Shown here one piece after another: positions 36,133-48,026 of a stretch of DNA of 64,000 bases. The stretch is from Natronocella acetinitrilica (GTDB lineage: Bacteria > Pseudomonadota > Gammaproteobacteria > Nitrococcales > Aquisalimonadaceae). The translations under genes were made by a program, and so were the position numbers. Location of the stretch: the NCBI RefSeq assembly GCF_024170285.1, contig NZ_JALJXV010000001.1:248001-312000 (forward strand). Direction: 5' to 3'. The notes under the pieces were generated by a model. That model saw nothing but the letters and a program-made list of their open reading frames with translations. It was not told the DNA's origin and made no database searches. Within the stretch, counting starts at the first letter, position 1. Each line of letters starts with the position of its first letter.

Positions 36133-37101
36133 ATGCGCATGGAGAGAGTCTGCATACTCGGCGGCAGCGGTTTCATCGGCCGCAACCTGGCAAACCGCCT
36201 GCTGGAACACAACATCGCAGCCCGCGTGGCCACGCGCCGACGCGAGCGCAGCCGCCACCTGCTGATTATTCCCCGGCTCGAGCTGATCGAGGCGGACGTC
36301 TACAACGAGGATGCCCTGACCAGGCTGTTGGCCGGGGCGGATGCGGTGATCAACCTGGTTGGCATTCTCAATGAAAAGGGCTCCGATGGCAGCGGCTTCC
36401 GCCGCGCCCACGTGGAACTGACGGAAATCGTGCTTCGCGCCTGCGCCCGGGCCGGCATCCGCCGCTATGTGCATATGGGCGCCCTGGGGGCGGATGCCGA
36501 CAACGGTCCAAGCCACTACCAGCGCACCAAGGGCGAGGCCGAACGCCTCGTGCTGTCGGCCCAGAGCCCGGAGCTTGATGTCACCGTGTTCCGCCCGTCC
36601 GTGGTATTCGGCCCGGAAGACAGCTTTTTCAATCGCTTCGCCGGGCTGCTGCGAATCGCGCCCGGCGCGTTCCCGCTGCCCACGCCCTACGCCCGCTTCC
36701 AGCCGGTGTTCGTCGGCGACGTGGCCGAAGCCTTTGTGCGCAGCCTCACCAACGAGACCACCTTCGGCAAATCCCTCGACCTGGTGGGGCCGCAACGCTA
36801 CACCTTGCTTGAACTGGTGCGCTATGTCGCAACCGTGGCCGGGCTACGGCGCAAGATCATTCCCTGCCCGGACTGGATGTCGCGATTGCAGGCGCGGGTC
36901 ATGGGAATGGTGCCCACCAAGCCGTTTTCCATGGACAACTACCTGTCGGCGACCGTGGATAACATCTCGGACCACAATGCACTGCCCGCCCTGGGTATTC
37001 ATCCGACGGCGGTGGAGGCCGTGGTGCCAGGCTATCTGTCCGGGGGTGGTCGGGGTCACCGCGGCGACTATGACGGATACCGCCGCCTGGCACGACGATG
37101 A
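36133..37101 (+). CDS. NDUFA9-like extended SDR (NAD(P)-binding epimerase family)
   Basis: This 322-aa protein starts with a Rossmann motif ([15 protein letters not shown], about residues 10-24) and continues as an atypical extended short-chain dehydrogenase. It resembles the complex I NDUFA9 subunit family. In bacteria this type may act in quinone-linked or lipid metabolism; the substrate is unknown. Its stop overlaps the cca start by four bases (ATGA). Confidence 0.88.
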   Translation: MRMERVCILGGSGFIGRNLANRLLEHNIAARVATRRRERSRHLLIIPRLELIEADVYNEDALTRLLAGADAVINLVGILNEKGSDGSGFRRAHVELTEIVLRACARAGIRRYVHMGALGADADNGPSHYQRTKGEAERLVLSAQSPELDVTVFRPSVVFGPEDSFFNRFAGLLRIAPGAFPLPTPYARFQPVFVGDVAEAFVRSLTNETTFGKSLDLVGPQRYTLLELVRYVATVAGLRRKIIPCPDWMSRLQARVMGMVPTKPFSMDNYLSATVDNISDHNALPALGIHPTAVEAVVPGYLSGGGRGHRGDYDGYRRLARR

Positions 37102-38339
37102 GCCGGGACGCCGCCATCGCGGGCCTCGAGGTCTACCTGGTGGGCGGTGCCGTCCGCGACCGTCTTCTGGACCGCCCGGTCACCGAGCGCGACTGGGTGG
37201 TTGTGGGCGCAACACCTGAGGACATGGAGCGCCGGGGGTTCCGGCCGGTGGGCAAGGATTTTCCGGTTTTCCTGCATCCGCAAACCCATGAGGAATTCGC
37301 ACTGGCCCGCACGGAGCGCAAGACGGCTCCCGGCTATCACGGCTTCACGGTCCACGCCGCACCGGATGTAACACTGGAACAGGATCTGGGTCGGCGTGAC
37401 CTTACCGTCAACGCCATGGCCGAGACCCCCGAGGGAGAGCTGGTCGACCCCTTCAACGGCATGGCCGACCTCAGGTCACGCCAACTGCGCCACGTTTCCG
37501 AAGCCTTTCGGGAAGACCCGGTGCGGATCCTGCGTCTGGCGCGTTTCGCGGCGCGTTACGCACCACTGGGCTTCGCGCCTGCCGAGGACACCATGGCGCT
37601 ATGCCGAGAGATGGTGGAAGCCGGCGAGGTGGATGCCCTGGTCCCGGAACGGGTCTGGCAGGAATGGAGCAAGGCACTGGGCGAGGCGGCACCGGCGGTG
37701 TTCATCCAGGTGCTGCGTGACTGCGGCGCGCTGGCCAGGTTGCTGCCGGAGATTGATCGCCTGTTCGGCATTCCGCAACCGGAGAAGCACCACCCGGAAA
37801 TCGACACGGGGGTGCACACCTTGATGGTGCTGGAGCAGGCGGCACGTCTGACCGACGACAACGAAGTCCGTTTCGCGGCGTTATTGCACGATCTGGGCAA
37901 GGGGACCACGCCGCAAGAGCAATGGCCGCGCCACATCGGCCACGAGCAACGGGGCGTGAAGCTGGTTCGCCAGGTCTGCGAGCGCTATCGCGTCCCCAAT
38001 GATCATCGCGAGCTGGCGGTGATCACCAGCCGCTATCATCTGCTCTGCCATCAGGCGCGGGAACTGCGCCCGGAGACCGTACTGTCCCTGCTTGAACGCA
38101 CCGATGCGTTTCGCCGCCCCGAGCGGTTTCGGAAATTCCTGCTGGCCTGCGAGGCCGATGCACGGGGAAGGACCGGGCTGGAGGATCGGGATTACCCGCA
38201 AAGGCCGCTGCTAGAGCGGTGCCACGCCGTGGCAGCAGGTATCGGCGGGGCCGAATTCGCCGCCCAGGGACTGAAAGGAAAGGCCATCGCACAAGCGGTC
38301 TCGGCGGCCCGCACGAAAGCCATCAGCGCGCAACTCTAG
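37098..38339 (+). CDS. cca: CCA tRNA nucleotidyltransferase with HD domain
   Basis: This 413-aa enzyme adds or repairs the 3' CCA of tRNA. The N-terminal motif [12 protein letters not shown] and the [11 protein letters not shown] catalytic segment are intact. A C-terminal HD phosphohydrolase domain ([12 protein letters not shown], about residues 258-268) is present, as in gammaproteobacterial Cca. It overlaps the SDR gene upstream and, by four bases tail to tail, the cyclase gene on the other strand. Confidence 0.97.
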   Translation: MSRDAAIAGLEVYLVGGAVRDRLLDRPVTERDWVVVGATPEDMERRGFRPVGKDFPVFLHPQTHEEFALARTERKTAPGYHGFTVHAAPDVTLEQDLGRRDLTVNAMAETPEGELVDPFNGMADLRSRQLRHVSEAFREDPVRILRLARFAARYAPLGFAPAEDTMALCREMVEAGEVDALVPERVWQEWSKALGEAAPAVFIQVLRDCGALARLLPEIDRLFGIPQPEKHHPEIDTGVHTLMVLEQAARLTDDNEVRFAALLHDLGKGTTPQEQWPRHIGHEQRGVKLVRQVCERYRVPNDHRELAVITSRYHLLCHQARELRPETVLSLLERTDAFRRPERFRKFLLACEADARGRTGLEDRDYPQRPLLERCHAVAAGIGGAEFAAQGLKGKAIAQAVSAARTKAISAQL

Positions 38340-39373
38340 ACTTTCTCCGCTTCGCGGCCGGCGAGCCGATAAAGCGTAATAGCGCCACTCAGCCCGCGTA
38401 TTTCGGCCTTCCTGGGATCGATACAGGACAGTTCCGGGTGGGTATCCAGCCTCTGGCGCACCGCATCGGACACCACGATATCCATGGGTCGCGCGTAGCC
38501 GCAGAGTCGGGCCGCCAGGTTCACAGTGTTGCCGATCACGGTGTAATCGAGATGCTCGCCGGTGCCGATATTGCCGGCCACCACCGGCCCCACATGAATG
38601 CCAATCCCCATGGGCACCGCCATGTCGGCACCGGTTGCCTGTAATTCCTGGTTGGTCTGCATGATGTCCAGAGCACAGGCGCATGCATTACCGACCATCT
38701 CCGCGCTGTCGAACACGGCCATGATCCCGTCACCACCGAACTTGTCCACGTAGCCGCCATGGGCGTAGACAGCTTCCACCTGCAGGCCAAGGTGGCGGCT
38801 GACAGTGGCGAACAGCACATCGGCGGGAATCGTCCGGGACAGGGCCGTAAAGCCACGGATGTCCGAAAACAGGATGCAGACCTCCTGCTCCTGCGGCGCG
38901 GGCAGGCCACCATCGGGCTGCGCCCGCTGCAGCAACTGTCGCAGCCTTGGCGATACGTAACGGGCCAGGTTGGCCCGCACCCGCTCAAGCTCGCGGGCGT
39001 ACTCGGCCTTCTCCAGCAGATTGAATAGCCGGGCCTGGAGGACAACCATCTCCAGGGGGCGCCTCAGCACATCGTCACAGCCAACGCGAAATGCCGCCTT
39101 CCACAGATCCCGATTCTCACTTGCGGTGACGCAAAGCAGGGGCGACATGTAGTAGCCCGGCTCACCGCGCAGCGCCTCGCAGGTAGCAATAGCAGCCTGT
39201 TCATCACGCTGGGCGACGATGAAACCATCCACCTGCTGGGTGCGCAGCAGCCGCTGCGCGGCCTGAAGATCACCACAGGGCACGATGCCGAGCCCCGCCG
39301 GCTCCAGATCGCCACGAATCTCGGCAACGGAAGCGGGATCGTCATCCACCAGCAGTATGTGTCGATCAACCAC
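38336..39373 (-). CDS. Class III adenylate/guanylate cyclase with receiver-like domain
   Basis: This 345-aa protein has an N-terminal receiver-like domain (about residues 1-120), a linker helix and a class III cyclase domain (about 165-335). The cyclase part keeps [22 protein letters not shown] and NTVNLAARL. The Lys in VDKF suggests ATP as substrate. The receiver keeps the DDD acidic cluster but has Ala at the usual phosphoacceptor position and Arg in place of the conserved Lys. The start is a GTG. Confidence 0.9.
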   Translation of the reverse strand: MVDRHILLVDDDPASVAEIRGDLEPAGLGIVPCGDLQAAQRLLRTQQVDGFIVAQRDEQAAIATCEALRGEPGYYMSPLLCVTASENRDLWKAAFRVGCDDVLRRPLEMVVLQARLFNLLEKAEYARELERVRANLARYVSPRLRQLLQRAQPDGGLPAPQEQEVCILFSDIRGFTALSRTIPADVLFATVSRHLGLQVEAVYAHGGYVDKFGGDGIMAVFDSAEMVGNACACALDIMQTNQELQATGADMAVPMGIGIHVGPVVAGNIGTGEHLDYTVIGNTVNLAARLCGYARPMDIVVSDAVRQRLDTHPELSCIDPRKAEIRGLSGAITLYRLAGREAEKV

Positions 39374-39418
39374 CCTGTCGGTTTCCCCCCACCTGCGACC
39401 GTATACCCGACGCCACTG

Positions 39419-40606
39419 TCATAGTCGGTTGACATGATTATACGTTGAAAAGCCTGTCAGTCCCGGATCGCCGCCTTTGGCAAAACCAAGCACCCGAAAC
39501 CGCTCACCCATCTCGCCTGGCAACAGCAGCGTCTTCGCCTGCTGCGCCAGTTCCAGCTGCCGAGCCGGCTCCTGCGCCATCCGCGCCTGCAGGATGTCGG
39601 TCACACCGGCACCCATCAGATAATGCGCCTGGGTGGCAAACCCCAGCAGCTCGGCGCCGGCCGACACCGCCGCTTCGGCAGCAGCCGTGAAATCCACGTG
39701 GGCAGTGATGTCCTGCAGGCCGGGCAGCATGAACGGGTCGTCATGGGCCCGATGTCGATAGTGGCATCGCAGCGTGCCACGGCGGCGCTCGGCCAGATAG
39801 TACTCGCCACGCGGATAGCCATAGTCGACCAATAATGCGGCACCAAAATCAAGCACTTCGGCAATGGATGCAACCCACGGCGGCAATTGGGGGCACCATT
39901 CGGACTCGTATCCCGCGGGAAAACGGTCTCCGGCTTCCCGCTCCAGTGTGTCGACGACGGTGTTGGCGGCGGGGGTTGCCCTGCCTTGCCATTGGAAACC
40001 GTCACCGTCGCGAACCACCCCCAATTCGACCACGCCATCCGTTTCGCGGCGAAAGCGTTTCACCGGCAGGGCATCGGCAACCTCATTGGCCAGCACCAGG
40101 CCCCTGATCGGCTCGTCCGGCAGACGGTCAAGCCAGCTCACCCGGCGTCGCACCTCCAACGGCAGCGTCGCGAGCGTCGCCGCCTGGCGGTCCCGCAGAT
40201 CGGCACTGCGCTCCAGGAGCAGATAGCGCGCCGGCAAGGCATCCAGGCGATGCAATTCCTGCAACAGATCTCGCGCCAGGAGGCCATCCCCAGGGCCGAA
40301 CTCGAGAATCGTGTCTCCGCCCTGCCGGAGCAGGCGCCGCGCTTCGGCCGCCAGCGTCCAGGCGAACAATGGTGACACCATGGGCGAAGTGATGAAATCA
40401 CCGGCAGCGCCGAACTTCGTTGCACCGGCAGCGTAATAGCCAAGCCCGGGGGTGTAGAGCGCGGTTTCCATCCAGGCATCGAAGGCCAGCCAGCCGCCGC
40501 CGGCGTCGATCTGCTGCTGCTGATGGGCAACCAGGTCCCGGCTGATCGCAAGCGCGTCGGGATCCGGCGCAGGAAACCCCTCGGGCAGGCTGAAGGGATC
40601 AGTCAT
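39419..40606 (-). CDS. SAM-dependent methyltransferase (NDUFAF7/PF02636 family)
   Basis: This 395-aa protein has a SAM-binding motif (LEFGPGDGLLARDLL) and the family segments YTPGLGYYAAG and DFITSPMVSPLFA. The mitochondrial relative NDUFAF7 methylates an Arg of complex I. The bacterial target is not known, although an NDUFA9-like gene lies nearby. The ATG at 40606 overlaps the folK stop by eight bases. Confidence 0.92.
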   Translation of the reverse strand: MTDPFSLPEGFPAPDPDALAISRDLVAHQQQQIDAGGGWLAFDAWMETALYTPGLGYYAAGATKFGAAGDFITSPMVSPLFAWTLAAEARRLLRQGGDTILEFGPGDGLLARDLLQELHRLDALPARYLLLERSADLRDRQAATLATLPLEVRRRVSWLDRLPDEPIRGLVLANEVADALPVKRFRRETDGVVELGVVRDGDGFQWQGRATPAANTVVDTLEREAGDRFPAGYESEWCPQLPPWVASIAEVLDFGAALLVDYGYPRGEYYLAERRRGTLRCHYRHRAHDDPFMLPGLQDITAHVDFTAAAEAAVSAGAELLGFATQAHYLMGAGVTDILQARMAQEPARQLELAQQAKTLLLPGEMGERFRVLGFAKGGDPGLTGFSTYNHVNRL

Positions 40607-41117
40607 CGCCACCATCCGCCAGTGCCAGCTGCACCGTTTCCATGGGTGGGTAACCCCAGGCCACCTCACACTCGCGCCACAGGGCCCGGTAGTGCTGTCC
40701 GGTTTCCGGATGAACGTCGTCACCGGCAATATCCGCCAGCGGCCGCAGCACGAAGGCATAGCGGAGGATTTCGTCTCTCGGAATCACCAGTCGCCCCAGA
40801 CGCAGGACGGCGTCCCCGTAGGTCAGGATGTCGATATCCAGGGTCCGGGAGGCAAATTTCGGCCCCTGGCGGAGACGGCCATGGGCATCCTCCAGGGCGC
40901 GCAGGCGCTCGGCGAGGTCCAGTGGCGTCAGCTCGGTATCGAGCCCTACCACCAGATTCAGGAAATCATCGCCGGAGAAGCCGACAGCGGGATTGCGGTA
41001 AACCGGGGACACGATGAGCTGGCCGAAATCCGAGCGCAGCGCCGCAACCGCCGAGCGCACATTGTGCGTGGGCTCCACATTGCTGCCAATGCTCAGGTAG
41101 ACGCGGACAACACTCAT
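40599..41117 (-). CDS. folK: 2-amino-4-hydroxy-6-hydroxymethyldihydropteridine pyrophosphokinase
   Basis: This 172-aa enzyme transfers pyrophosphate to the pterin in folate synthesis. VYLSIGSNVEP at the N-terminus and RTLDIDILTYG are the HPPK signatures. It overlaps folB by four bases (ATGA), so successive folate-pathway steps are translated together. Confidence 0.96.
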   Translation of the reverse strand: MSVVRVYLSIGSNVEPTHNVRSAVAALRSDFGQLIVSPVYRNPAVGFSGDDFLNLVVGLDTELTPLDLAERLRALEDAHGRLRQGPKFASRTLDIDILTYGDAVLRLGRLVIPRDEILRYAFVLRPLADIAGDDVHPETGQHYRALWRECEVAWGYPPMETVQLALADGGDD

Positions 41118-41470
41118 CCAGGCTGGCCCCGCTCAATGACGACGCCCACTGCAGCGGCGCCGGCAACCGCGCCGGGCTTGCTGACGCGCAGGCGCAGCCA
41201 GGCTACGCCGAACTCCTCGCGCAACGTGTCAGCCATCCGCTCGGCCAGCGTCTCCAGCAGGTGGCAGCTCTCCGCGGCAGCCAGGGACTGCACCCGGGCC
41301 GCTACGGCAGCGTAATCCAGGGCTTCGGACAGATCATCGTCGGCCGCGGCGGCTGCCGTATTCCACGCCAGATCCAGATCGATGGTCAGCCGCTGTTTCA
41401 GCCGGCGCTCCCAGGCGTGTACGCCGATGATCGACTCGACGCCGAGCGCGCGGATGAACACGGTATCCAT
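41114..41470 (-). CDS. folB: Dihydroneopterin aldolase
   Basis: This 118-aa protein begins MDTVFIRALGVESIIGVHAW, the family N-terminus, with the catalytic lysine expected near the C-terminal SKPGAV. It converts dihydroneopterin to the folK substrate in folate synthesis. Longer in-frame starts upstream run into the divergent plsY region and were rejected. Confidence 0.96.
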   Translation of the reverse strand: MDTVFIRALGVESIIGVHAWERRLKQRLTIDLDLAWNTAAAAADDDLSEALDYAAVAARVQSLAAAESCHLLETLAERMADTLREEFGVAWLRLRVSKPGAVAGAAAVGVVIERGQPG

Positions 41471-41585
41471 GGGTGTCTCCCTAAGCCGCCCAGTGGCGCG
41501 ATCATACCCGTCGATGGAAGCATCCGGCCAGCCGACCACAACGCCGCGCCTTGACCCGTCGGGATCGGCCCCGTTCAATACGCCC

Positions 41586-42182
41586 ATGCTTATCGATATT
41601 GTGCTGCTGATCACCGCCTACCTGGTCGGCTCCATCTCCACCGCCGTGGTGGTCTGCAAGATGATGGGGCTACCGGATCCACGCCAGCAGGGTTCCGGGA
41701 ACCCGGGCGCGACCAATGTGCTGCGGATGAGTGGCAAAAAACCGGCGGCGCTGACCCTGGCAGGGGATTTTCTGAAGGGGACACTGCCGGTGGTGCTGGC
41801 CGCTGTTGCCGGCCGGAGCCCGGAAACCATGGCTTTGTGTGGCCTGGCAGCCTTTCTCGGCCACCTGTATCCGGTGTTCTTCGGCTTCAAGGGAGGCAAG
41901 GGCGTTGCCACCGGACTCGGGGTACTGCTGGCCTGGTCCTGGCTCGGGCTGCTGGCCACCGGTGCCACCTGGCTGATCGTCGCGTTCCTGTTCCGCTTCT
42001 CATCCCTGGCAGCGCTCACCAGTTTCCTGCTGGCCCCCATCTACATGGTGCTCTTCGGGGCACCCACTGCCCTGGTACTGGGCATGGCTGCCATCACGGC
42101 ACTGACCTACTGGCGCCACCGGAGCAACATTCGCAACCTGCTCAACGGCACCGAGGGCAAGATCGGCACTCCCAAGAGCTGA
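41586..42182 (+). CDS. plsY: Glycerol-3-phosphate acyltransferase PlsY
   Basis: This 198-aa inner-membrane enzyme transfers an acyl chain from acyl-phosphate to glycerol-3-phosphate. Four to five hydrophobic segments are present. The family motifs GSGNPGATNVLR and FGFKGGKGVATGLG are intact. It is divergent from folB and converges on tsaD with one base between their stops. Confidence 0.97.
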   Translation: MLIDIVLLITAYLVGSISTAVVVCKMMGLPDPRQQGSGNPGATNVLRMSGKKPAALTLAGDFLKGTLPVVLAAVAGRSPETMALCGLAAFLGHLYPVFFGFKGGKGVATGLGVLLAWSWLGLLATGATWLIVAFLFRFSSLAALTSFLLAPIYMVLFGAPTALVLGMAAITALTYWRHRSNIRNLLNGTEGKIGTPKS

Positions 42183-42183
42183 A

Positions 42184-43200
42184 TCAGGCGGCGACCGGCG
42201 GCTCCAGTGTCTCAAGCGGCCAGCGCGCCACCACGTCAAATGCCGGCCCGGATTGCTCCCCCGCCTCGAGCCGCAGGGCGCCGGCATGGGCTACCATGGC
42301 GCCGTTGTCGGTGCACAGTTCGAACCGCGGGTAATAGGTCTCTGCGCCCGCCTGGGCGGCAACCTCGCCGAGTCGCTCGCGCAGGGCACGGTTGGCGCCC
42401 ACGCCTCCCGACACCACAAGGCCCTTCACGCCGGTCTGCTCCAGCGCCCGGCGACACTTGATGGCCAGCGTATCCACGACGGCATCCTGAAACGCCCGGG
42501 CGATATCGGCGGCAGCATCGTCTCCTTCTCGCAGGACGGTATTGCGGGTATAGGTCTTGAGCCCGCTGAAGCTGAGATCAAGCCCTGGGCGATCGGTCAT
42601 GGGCCGCGGAAAGCGGAATCGCGTCGGATCACCGTCCCGGGCAAGACGCTCCAGCGCCGGCCCGCCCGGATAAGGCAGTTGCAACAGCTTCGCTGTCTTG
42701 TCGAAGGCTTCCCCGGCGGCATCGTCAACCGACTGGCCCAGCAGGCGATAACGGCCCAGGCCCGCGACCAGTACCAGCATGGTGTGGCCGCCTGACACCA
42801 GCAGTGCAACAAACGGATACGCGGGTTTCCGCGCCTCCAGCATGGGCGCCAGCAGATGCGCTTCCATGTGGTGCACGCCAAGCGCGGGTATATCCAGGCC
42901 CCAGGCAAGCGAGCGGGCCACCCCGGCGCCAACCAAAAGCGCCCCGACCAGGCCGGGCCCGCGGGTATAGGCCACTCCATCCAGTTGCCGGCGATCCAGC
43001 CCGGCATCGGCAAGCACGCCGTTGATCATGGGTGCGAGCTTGCGCACATGATCACGGGACGCCAACTCAGGGACTACGCCCCCATAGCGGGCATGCAGCG
43101 CCACCTGGCTATGCACGGCGTGCGCCAGCAGGCCCTCCCGGGTGCAATAGATCGCCACCCCGGTCTCGTCGCATGACGTCTCGATGCCAAGCACACGCAT
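42184..43200 (-). CDS. tsaD: tRNA threonylcarbamoyladenosine transferase TsaD
   Basis: This 338-aa enzyme forms t6A37 on ANN-decoding tRNAs. [18 protein letters not shown] is the standard start. The metal-binding [12 protein letters not shown] and VSGGHTMLV segments are intact. It is divergent from rpsU, the usual gammaproteobacterial arrangement. Confidence 0.98.
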   Translation of the reverse strand: MRVLGIETSCDETGVAIYCTREGLLAHAVHSQVALHARYGGVVPELASRDHVRKLAPMINGVLADAGLDRRQLDGVAYTRGPGLVGALLVGAGVARSLAWGLDIPALGVHHMEAHLLAPMLEARKPAYPFVALLVSGGHTMLVLVAGLGRYRLLGQSVDDAAGEAFDKTAKLLQLPYPGGPALERLARDGDPTRFRFPRPMTDRPGLDLSFSGLKTYTRNTVLREGDDAAADIARAFQDAVVDTLAIKCRRALEQTGVKGLVVSGGVGANRALRERLGEVAAQAGAETYYPRFELCTDNGAMVAHAGALRLEAGEQSGPAFDVVARWPLETLEPPVAA

Positions 43201-43274
43201 GGTCGAAAAGTCTCCTGGATAATTAAAAGAGCGCATAAGTGTAACCGGCGCGCAGTCCGCCGGGCACCTCGCGC

Positions 43275-43303
43275 TTGTATTGGGGCAGGCGCATCGCTAG
43301 AAT
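43275..43303 (+). promoter_or_regulatory. Sigma-70 promoter of the rpsU block
   Basis: TTGTAT (43275-43280) and TAGAAT (43298-43303) are separated by an optimal 17 bp. They lie 65 bases before the rpsU ATG in the tsaD-rpsU divergent gap. Confidence 0.65.
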
Positions 43304-43368
43304 ATCGCGCCCACAGTCTACAACCGCTATTGCGGGTGACACACTCAGTCAGGAAGGTGATTAGCTGC

Positions 43369-43584
43369 ATGCCGAGCGTCAAGGTACGGGAAAACGAGCA
43401 CTTCGAAGTCGCGCTGCGCCGCTTCAAGCGGTCCTGTGAAAAGGCCGGCGTTCTCTCCGAGATTCGTCGTCGCGAACACTACGAGAAGCCGACCCAGGTG
43501 CGCAAGCGCAAGCAGGCGGCTGCCGTCAAGCGTCACATGAAGCGCCTGTCCCGCGAGCAGCAACGCCGCGAACGACTTTACTGA
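43369..43584 (+). CDS. rpsU: 30S ribosomal protein S21
   Basis: This 71-aa basic protein begins [19 protein letters not shown] and ends with an Arg-rich tail, as in S21. The ATG at 43369 has an AGGAAGG site. It is the first gene of the rpsU-yqeY-dnaG-rpoD order. Confidence 0.98.
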   Translation: MPSVKVRENEHFEVALRRFKRSCEKAGVLSEIRRREHYEKPTQVRKRKQAAAVKRHMKRLSREQQRRERLY

Positions 43585-43597
43585 GTCGAGCGTCGGC

Positions 43598-44050
43598 ATG
43601 AGCAACGAGTCGCTCAAGGGCCGCATACTCGAAGCGGTCAAGCAGGCCATGCGCGCGGGCGAGAAACAGCGCCTGGGTACCCTGCGACTGCTGACTGCCG
43701 CCATCAAGCAGCGGGAAGTGGACGAGCGAATCGAGCTATCCGACGATGACGTCGTGGCCCTCCTGAGCAAGCAGGTCAAGCAGCGCCAGGAATCCATCGC
43801 CCAGTACGAGCAGGCCAGCCGCAGTGATCTTGCGGAGAAAGAACAGGCCGAAATCGTCATCATCCAGGAATTCCTGCCCCAGCCCCTGAGCGACGACGAA
43901 ATCAACGCACTCATTGAAGAAGCGCTGCAGGAAACCGGTGCTGATTCAGTGCGCGACATGGGCAAGGTGATGGCCGTTCTCCGGCCGAAGCTGCAGGGTC
44001 GCGCCGACATGGGTGCGGCCAGCGGTCGCGTCAAGCAGCGCCTGAGCTGA
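43598..44050 (+). CDS. yqeY: GatB/YqeY domain protein
   Basis: This 150-aa protein contains KQREVDERIELSDDDVVALLSKQVKQRQES and the C-terminal DMGKVMAVLRPKLQGRADM, the tRNA-binding-like YqeY domain. Its exact role is uncertain, though it resembles the C-terminal tail domain of GatB. It commonly lies between rpsU and dnaG. Confidence 0.95.
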   Translation: MSNESLKGRILEAVKQAMRAGEKQRLGTLRLLTAAIKQREVDERIELSDDDVVALLSKQVKQRQESIAQYEQASRSDLAEKEQAEIVIIQEFLPQPLSDDEINALIEEALQETGADSVRDMGKVMAVLRPKLQGRADMGAASGRVKQRLS

Positions 44051-44132
44051 CGCTCGCAGCAATCTATCGCCCGGCGTCGCTGTCTGCCCATGAGGCAGTG
44101 TGTACAGACTCGCCCATCTGAAGGGGGTGTCG

Positions 44133-45878
44133 ATGGCTGGCCTCATCCCGCAACCATTCATAGATGAACTGATCGCGCGTAGCGACATCGTGGATGTCAT
44201 CGGGAGCCGGCTGGACCTCAAGAAGGCCGGTGCCAACTATCAGGCACTCTGCCCGTTCCACTCGGAAAAGACCCCCTCGTTTACCGTCAGCCCCAGCAAG
44301 CAGTTCTATCACTGCTTCGGATGCGGGGCCAACGGGACCGCGCTGCGCTTCCTGATGGAGTACGACCGACTCGAATTTCCCGAGGCGGTGGAAGTGCTGG
44401 CGCGGCAGCTGGGCATGGAGATTCCCCGGGAGGCCCGACCGCGGGAGGCGCATGACAGTGGCGATCTCTACGACGCCCTGGCAGAGGCAGACAAGCTCTA
44501 CCGCAATTGGCTGCGCCGCCATCCACAGCGGCAGAGAGCCATCGACTATCTGCGCGGCCGGGGACTCAGTGGCGAAATCGCCGCAGACTACGGCATCGGT
44601 TTTGCGCCTCCGGGCTGGGATAACCTCCTCAAGTCGCTGGAGCATCTGGCTGGCCCGCTGCACAAATCGGGCATGCTCATCAGCCGCGACAATGGCGGCC
44701 AGTACGATCGATTCCGCGACCGGATCATGTTTCCGATCCGGGATCGTCGCGGCAGGGTCATCGCTTTCGGTGGCCGCGTGCTCGACAACGGCGAGCCCAA
44801 GTACCTGAACTCGCCGGAGACCCCGGTTTTTCACAAGGGCCGCGAGCTCTACGGCCTGCATGAGTGCCTTCAAGCCCAGCGCAAACCCGCCGATATTCTG
44901 GTTGTCGAAGGCTATATGGACGTGGTTGCGTTGGCACAGCACGATTTTCGGAACGCGGTGGCAACCCTGGGGACGGCTACCAGCACGCAGCACGTGGAAC
45001 GTCTGTTTCAGACCACCACCGATGTCGTGTTCTGTTTCGATGGTGACCGTGCCGGCCGTCAGGCGGCTTGGCGAGCCCTGGAAAGCGCCCTGCCAGCCAT
45101 GCGCGACCGGCGCCAGGCACGCTTTCTGTTCCTTCCCGACGGCGAGGATCCGGACAGCCTGGTTCGGCACAGTCGCGACGCGTTCGTCGAGCTGCTCGGC
45201 GACGCGCTGCCGCTGTCAGAGTTCCTGTTCAGGGAACTGGCCGGGGAATCGGACCTCAAGAGCATGGATGGCCGGGCGCGCATTGCCGAGACGGCGGCAC
45301 CGCTGATTGCGCGCATTCCACCCGGCGTGTTTCGCGATCTGATGATCGATGAGCTATCCAGTCTGGCAAAGGTCGACCGCGCCCATGTGGAGGCGGTCAT
45401 GGCTGGCGACAAGCCCACCACACCAGCGGAAAAGGCGCCCGCCCGGCCGGCCAGGGTCAAGACGCAGCGGCGCACATTGATTCGGGTGGCGGTGGCATTA
45501 CTGCTGGAACGACCTACACTGGCCGAGAGTGCCTTGCCTCCGGAACTGGTCGCGCAACTGTCATTACCCGGGGCGGATCTGTTGGCGGAAATCATTGAAA
45601 TCCTGCAGCAGGAGCCCCATCTGAGTTCAGGTGCGTTGCTCGAGCGTTTCCGCGATTCCCCCCATGAGGCAGCGCTCTGGAAACTGGCCACTTGGGATCA
45701 TATGACGCCAAGCGACGGGGTCGAAGCAGAGTTCGTCGGGGCCATGGAACACCTGGAAACATTGCTTGCACGCCAGCGCTTGCAATACTTACAGGGTCAA
45801 TTGGAAAAGGGGAATCTGACCCCCGAAGAGCATCAGGAATGGCTTGCCCTGCTAAAGGCGAAGGGCATGTCCAGATGA
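44133..45878 (+). CDS. dnaG: DNA primase
   Basis: This 581-aa primase makes RNA primers at replication forks. An N-terminal zinc-binding domain (CPFH then CFGCG, about residues 41-65) is followed by the TOPRIM core (VVEGYMDVVAL and FDGDRAGRQAA). A C-terminal helicase-interaction region of about 140 residues ends the protein. The ATG at 44133 is used; an upstream in-frame ATG adds eleven residues without similarity. Confidence 0.98.
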   Translation: MAGLIPQPFIDELIARSDIVDVIGSRLDLKKAGANYQALCPFHSEKTPSFTVSPSKQFYHCFGCGANGTALRFLMEYDRLEFPEAVEVLARQLGMEIPREARPREAHDSGDLYDALAEADKLYRNWLRRHPQRQRAIDYLRGRGLSGEIAADYGIGFAPPGWDNLLKSLEHLAGPLHKSGMLISRDNGGQYDRFRDRIMFPIRDRRGRVIAFGGRVLDNGEPKYLNSPETPVFHKGRELYGLHECLQAQRKPADILVVEGYMDVVALAQHDFRNAVATLGTATSTQHVERLFQTTTDVVFCFDGDRAGRQAAWRALESALPAMRDRRQARFLFLPDGEDPDSLVRHSRDAFVELLGDALPLSEFLFRELAGESDLKSMDGRARIAETAAPLIARIPPGVFRDLMIDELSSLAKVDRAHVEAVMAGDKPTTPAEKAPARPARVKTQRRTLIRVAVALLLERPTLAESALPPELVAQLSLPGADLLAEIIEILQQEPHLSSGALLERFRDSPHEAALWKLATWDHMTPSDGVEAEFVGAMEHLETLLARQRLQYLQGQLEKGNLTPEEHQEWLALLKAKGMSR

Positions 45879-45907
45879 CCGGCGCTGGAAAAGCAGCGCG
45901 CAGGCAC

Positions 45908-45935
45908 TATAATGGCCGGTTCTTTGAAACCGGCC
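45908..45935 (+). promoter_or_regulatory. TATAAT box next to a perfect hairpin before rpoD
   Basis: A perfect TATAAT (45908-45913), with only a weak CTGGAA -35 17 bp upstream, abuts an 8-bp perfect stem GGCCGGTT / AACCGGCC (45914-45935). A transcript from here would start within the hairpin. The hairpin could alternatively affect dnaG-rpoD read-through; no T-run follows. Confidence 0.45.
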
Positions 45936-45969
45936 AGTCGCCATTCACCGGCCTCTCAGGTAGAGCGGT

Positions 45970-47826
<1,857 letters not shown>

Positions 47827-47850
47827 GCAGCACGGCTCGACACCTCCCCG

Positions 47851-47876
47851 AAAAGGCGCCTGCGGGCGCCTTTTTG
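47851..47876 (+). terminator. Intrinsic terminator after rpoD
   Basis: The stem AAAAGGCGCC / GGCGCCTTTT (10 bp, loop TGCG) continues into a T-run. It lies 25 bases after the rpoD stop. Beyond it, to 48026, no gene was seen; promoter signals for the dipeptidase-like gene are expected there but unclear. Confidence 0.9.
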
Positions 47877-48026
47877 CTGTGCGAGGTCTGTTTCCCTGCG
47901 GCATGACGCTTTCTGAATCCTCGCTGTCGCTTTTCCGCGCTCCCCCCTTCAGTGCCGTCGCTATCCTAGCCGCAGTTGTCAGGCCGCAGCCTGACGCAGC
48001 CACAAACGGCGCAGCCGGGGGCCAGC

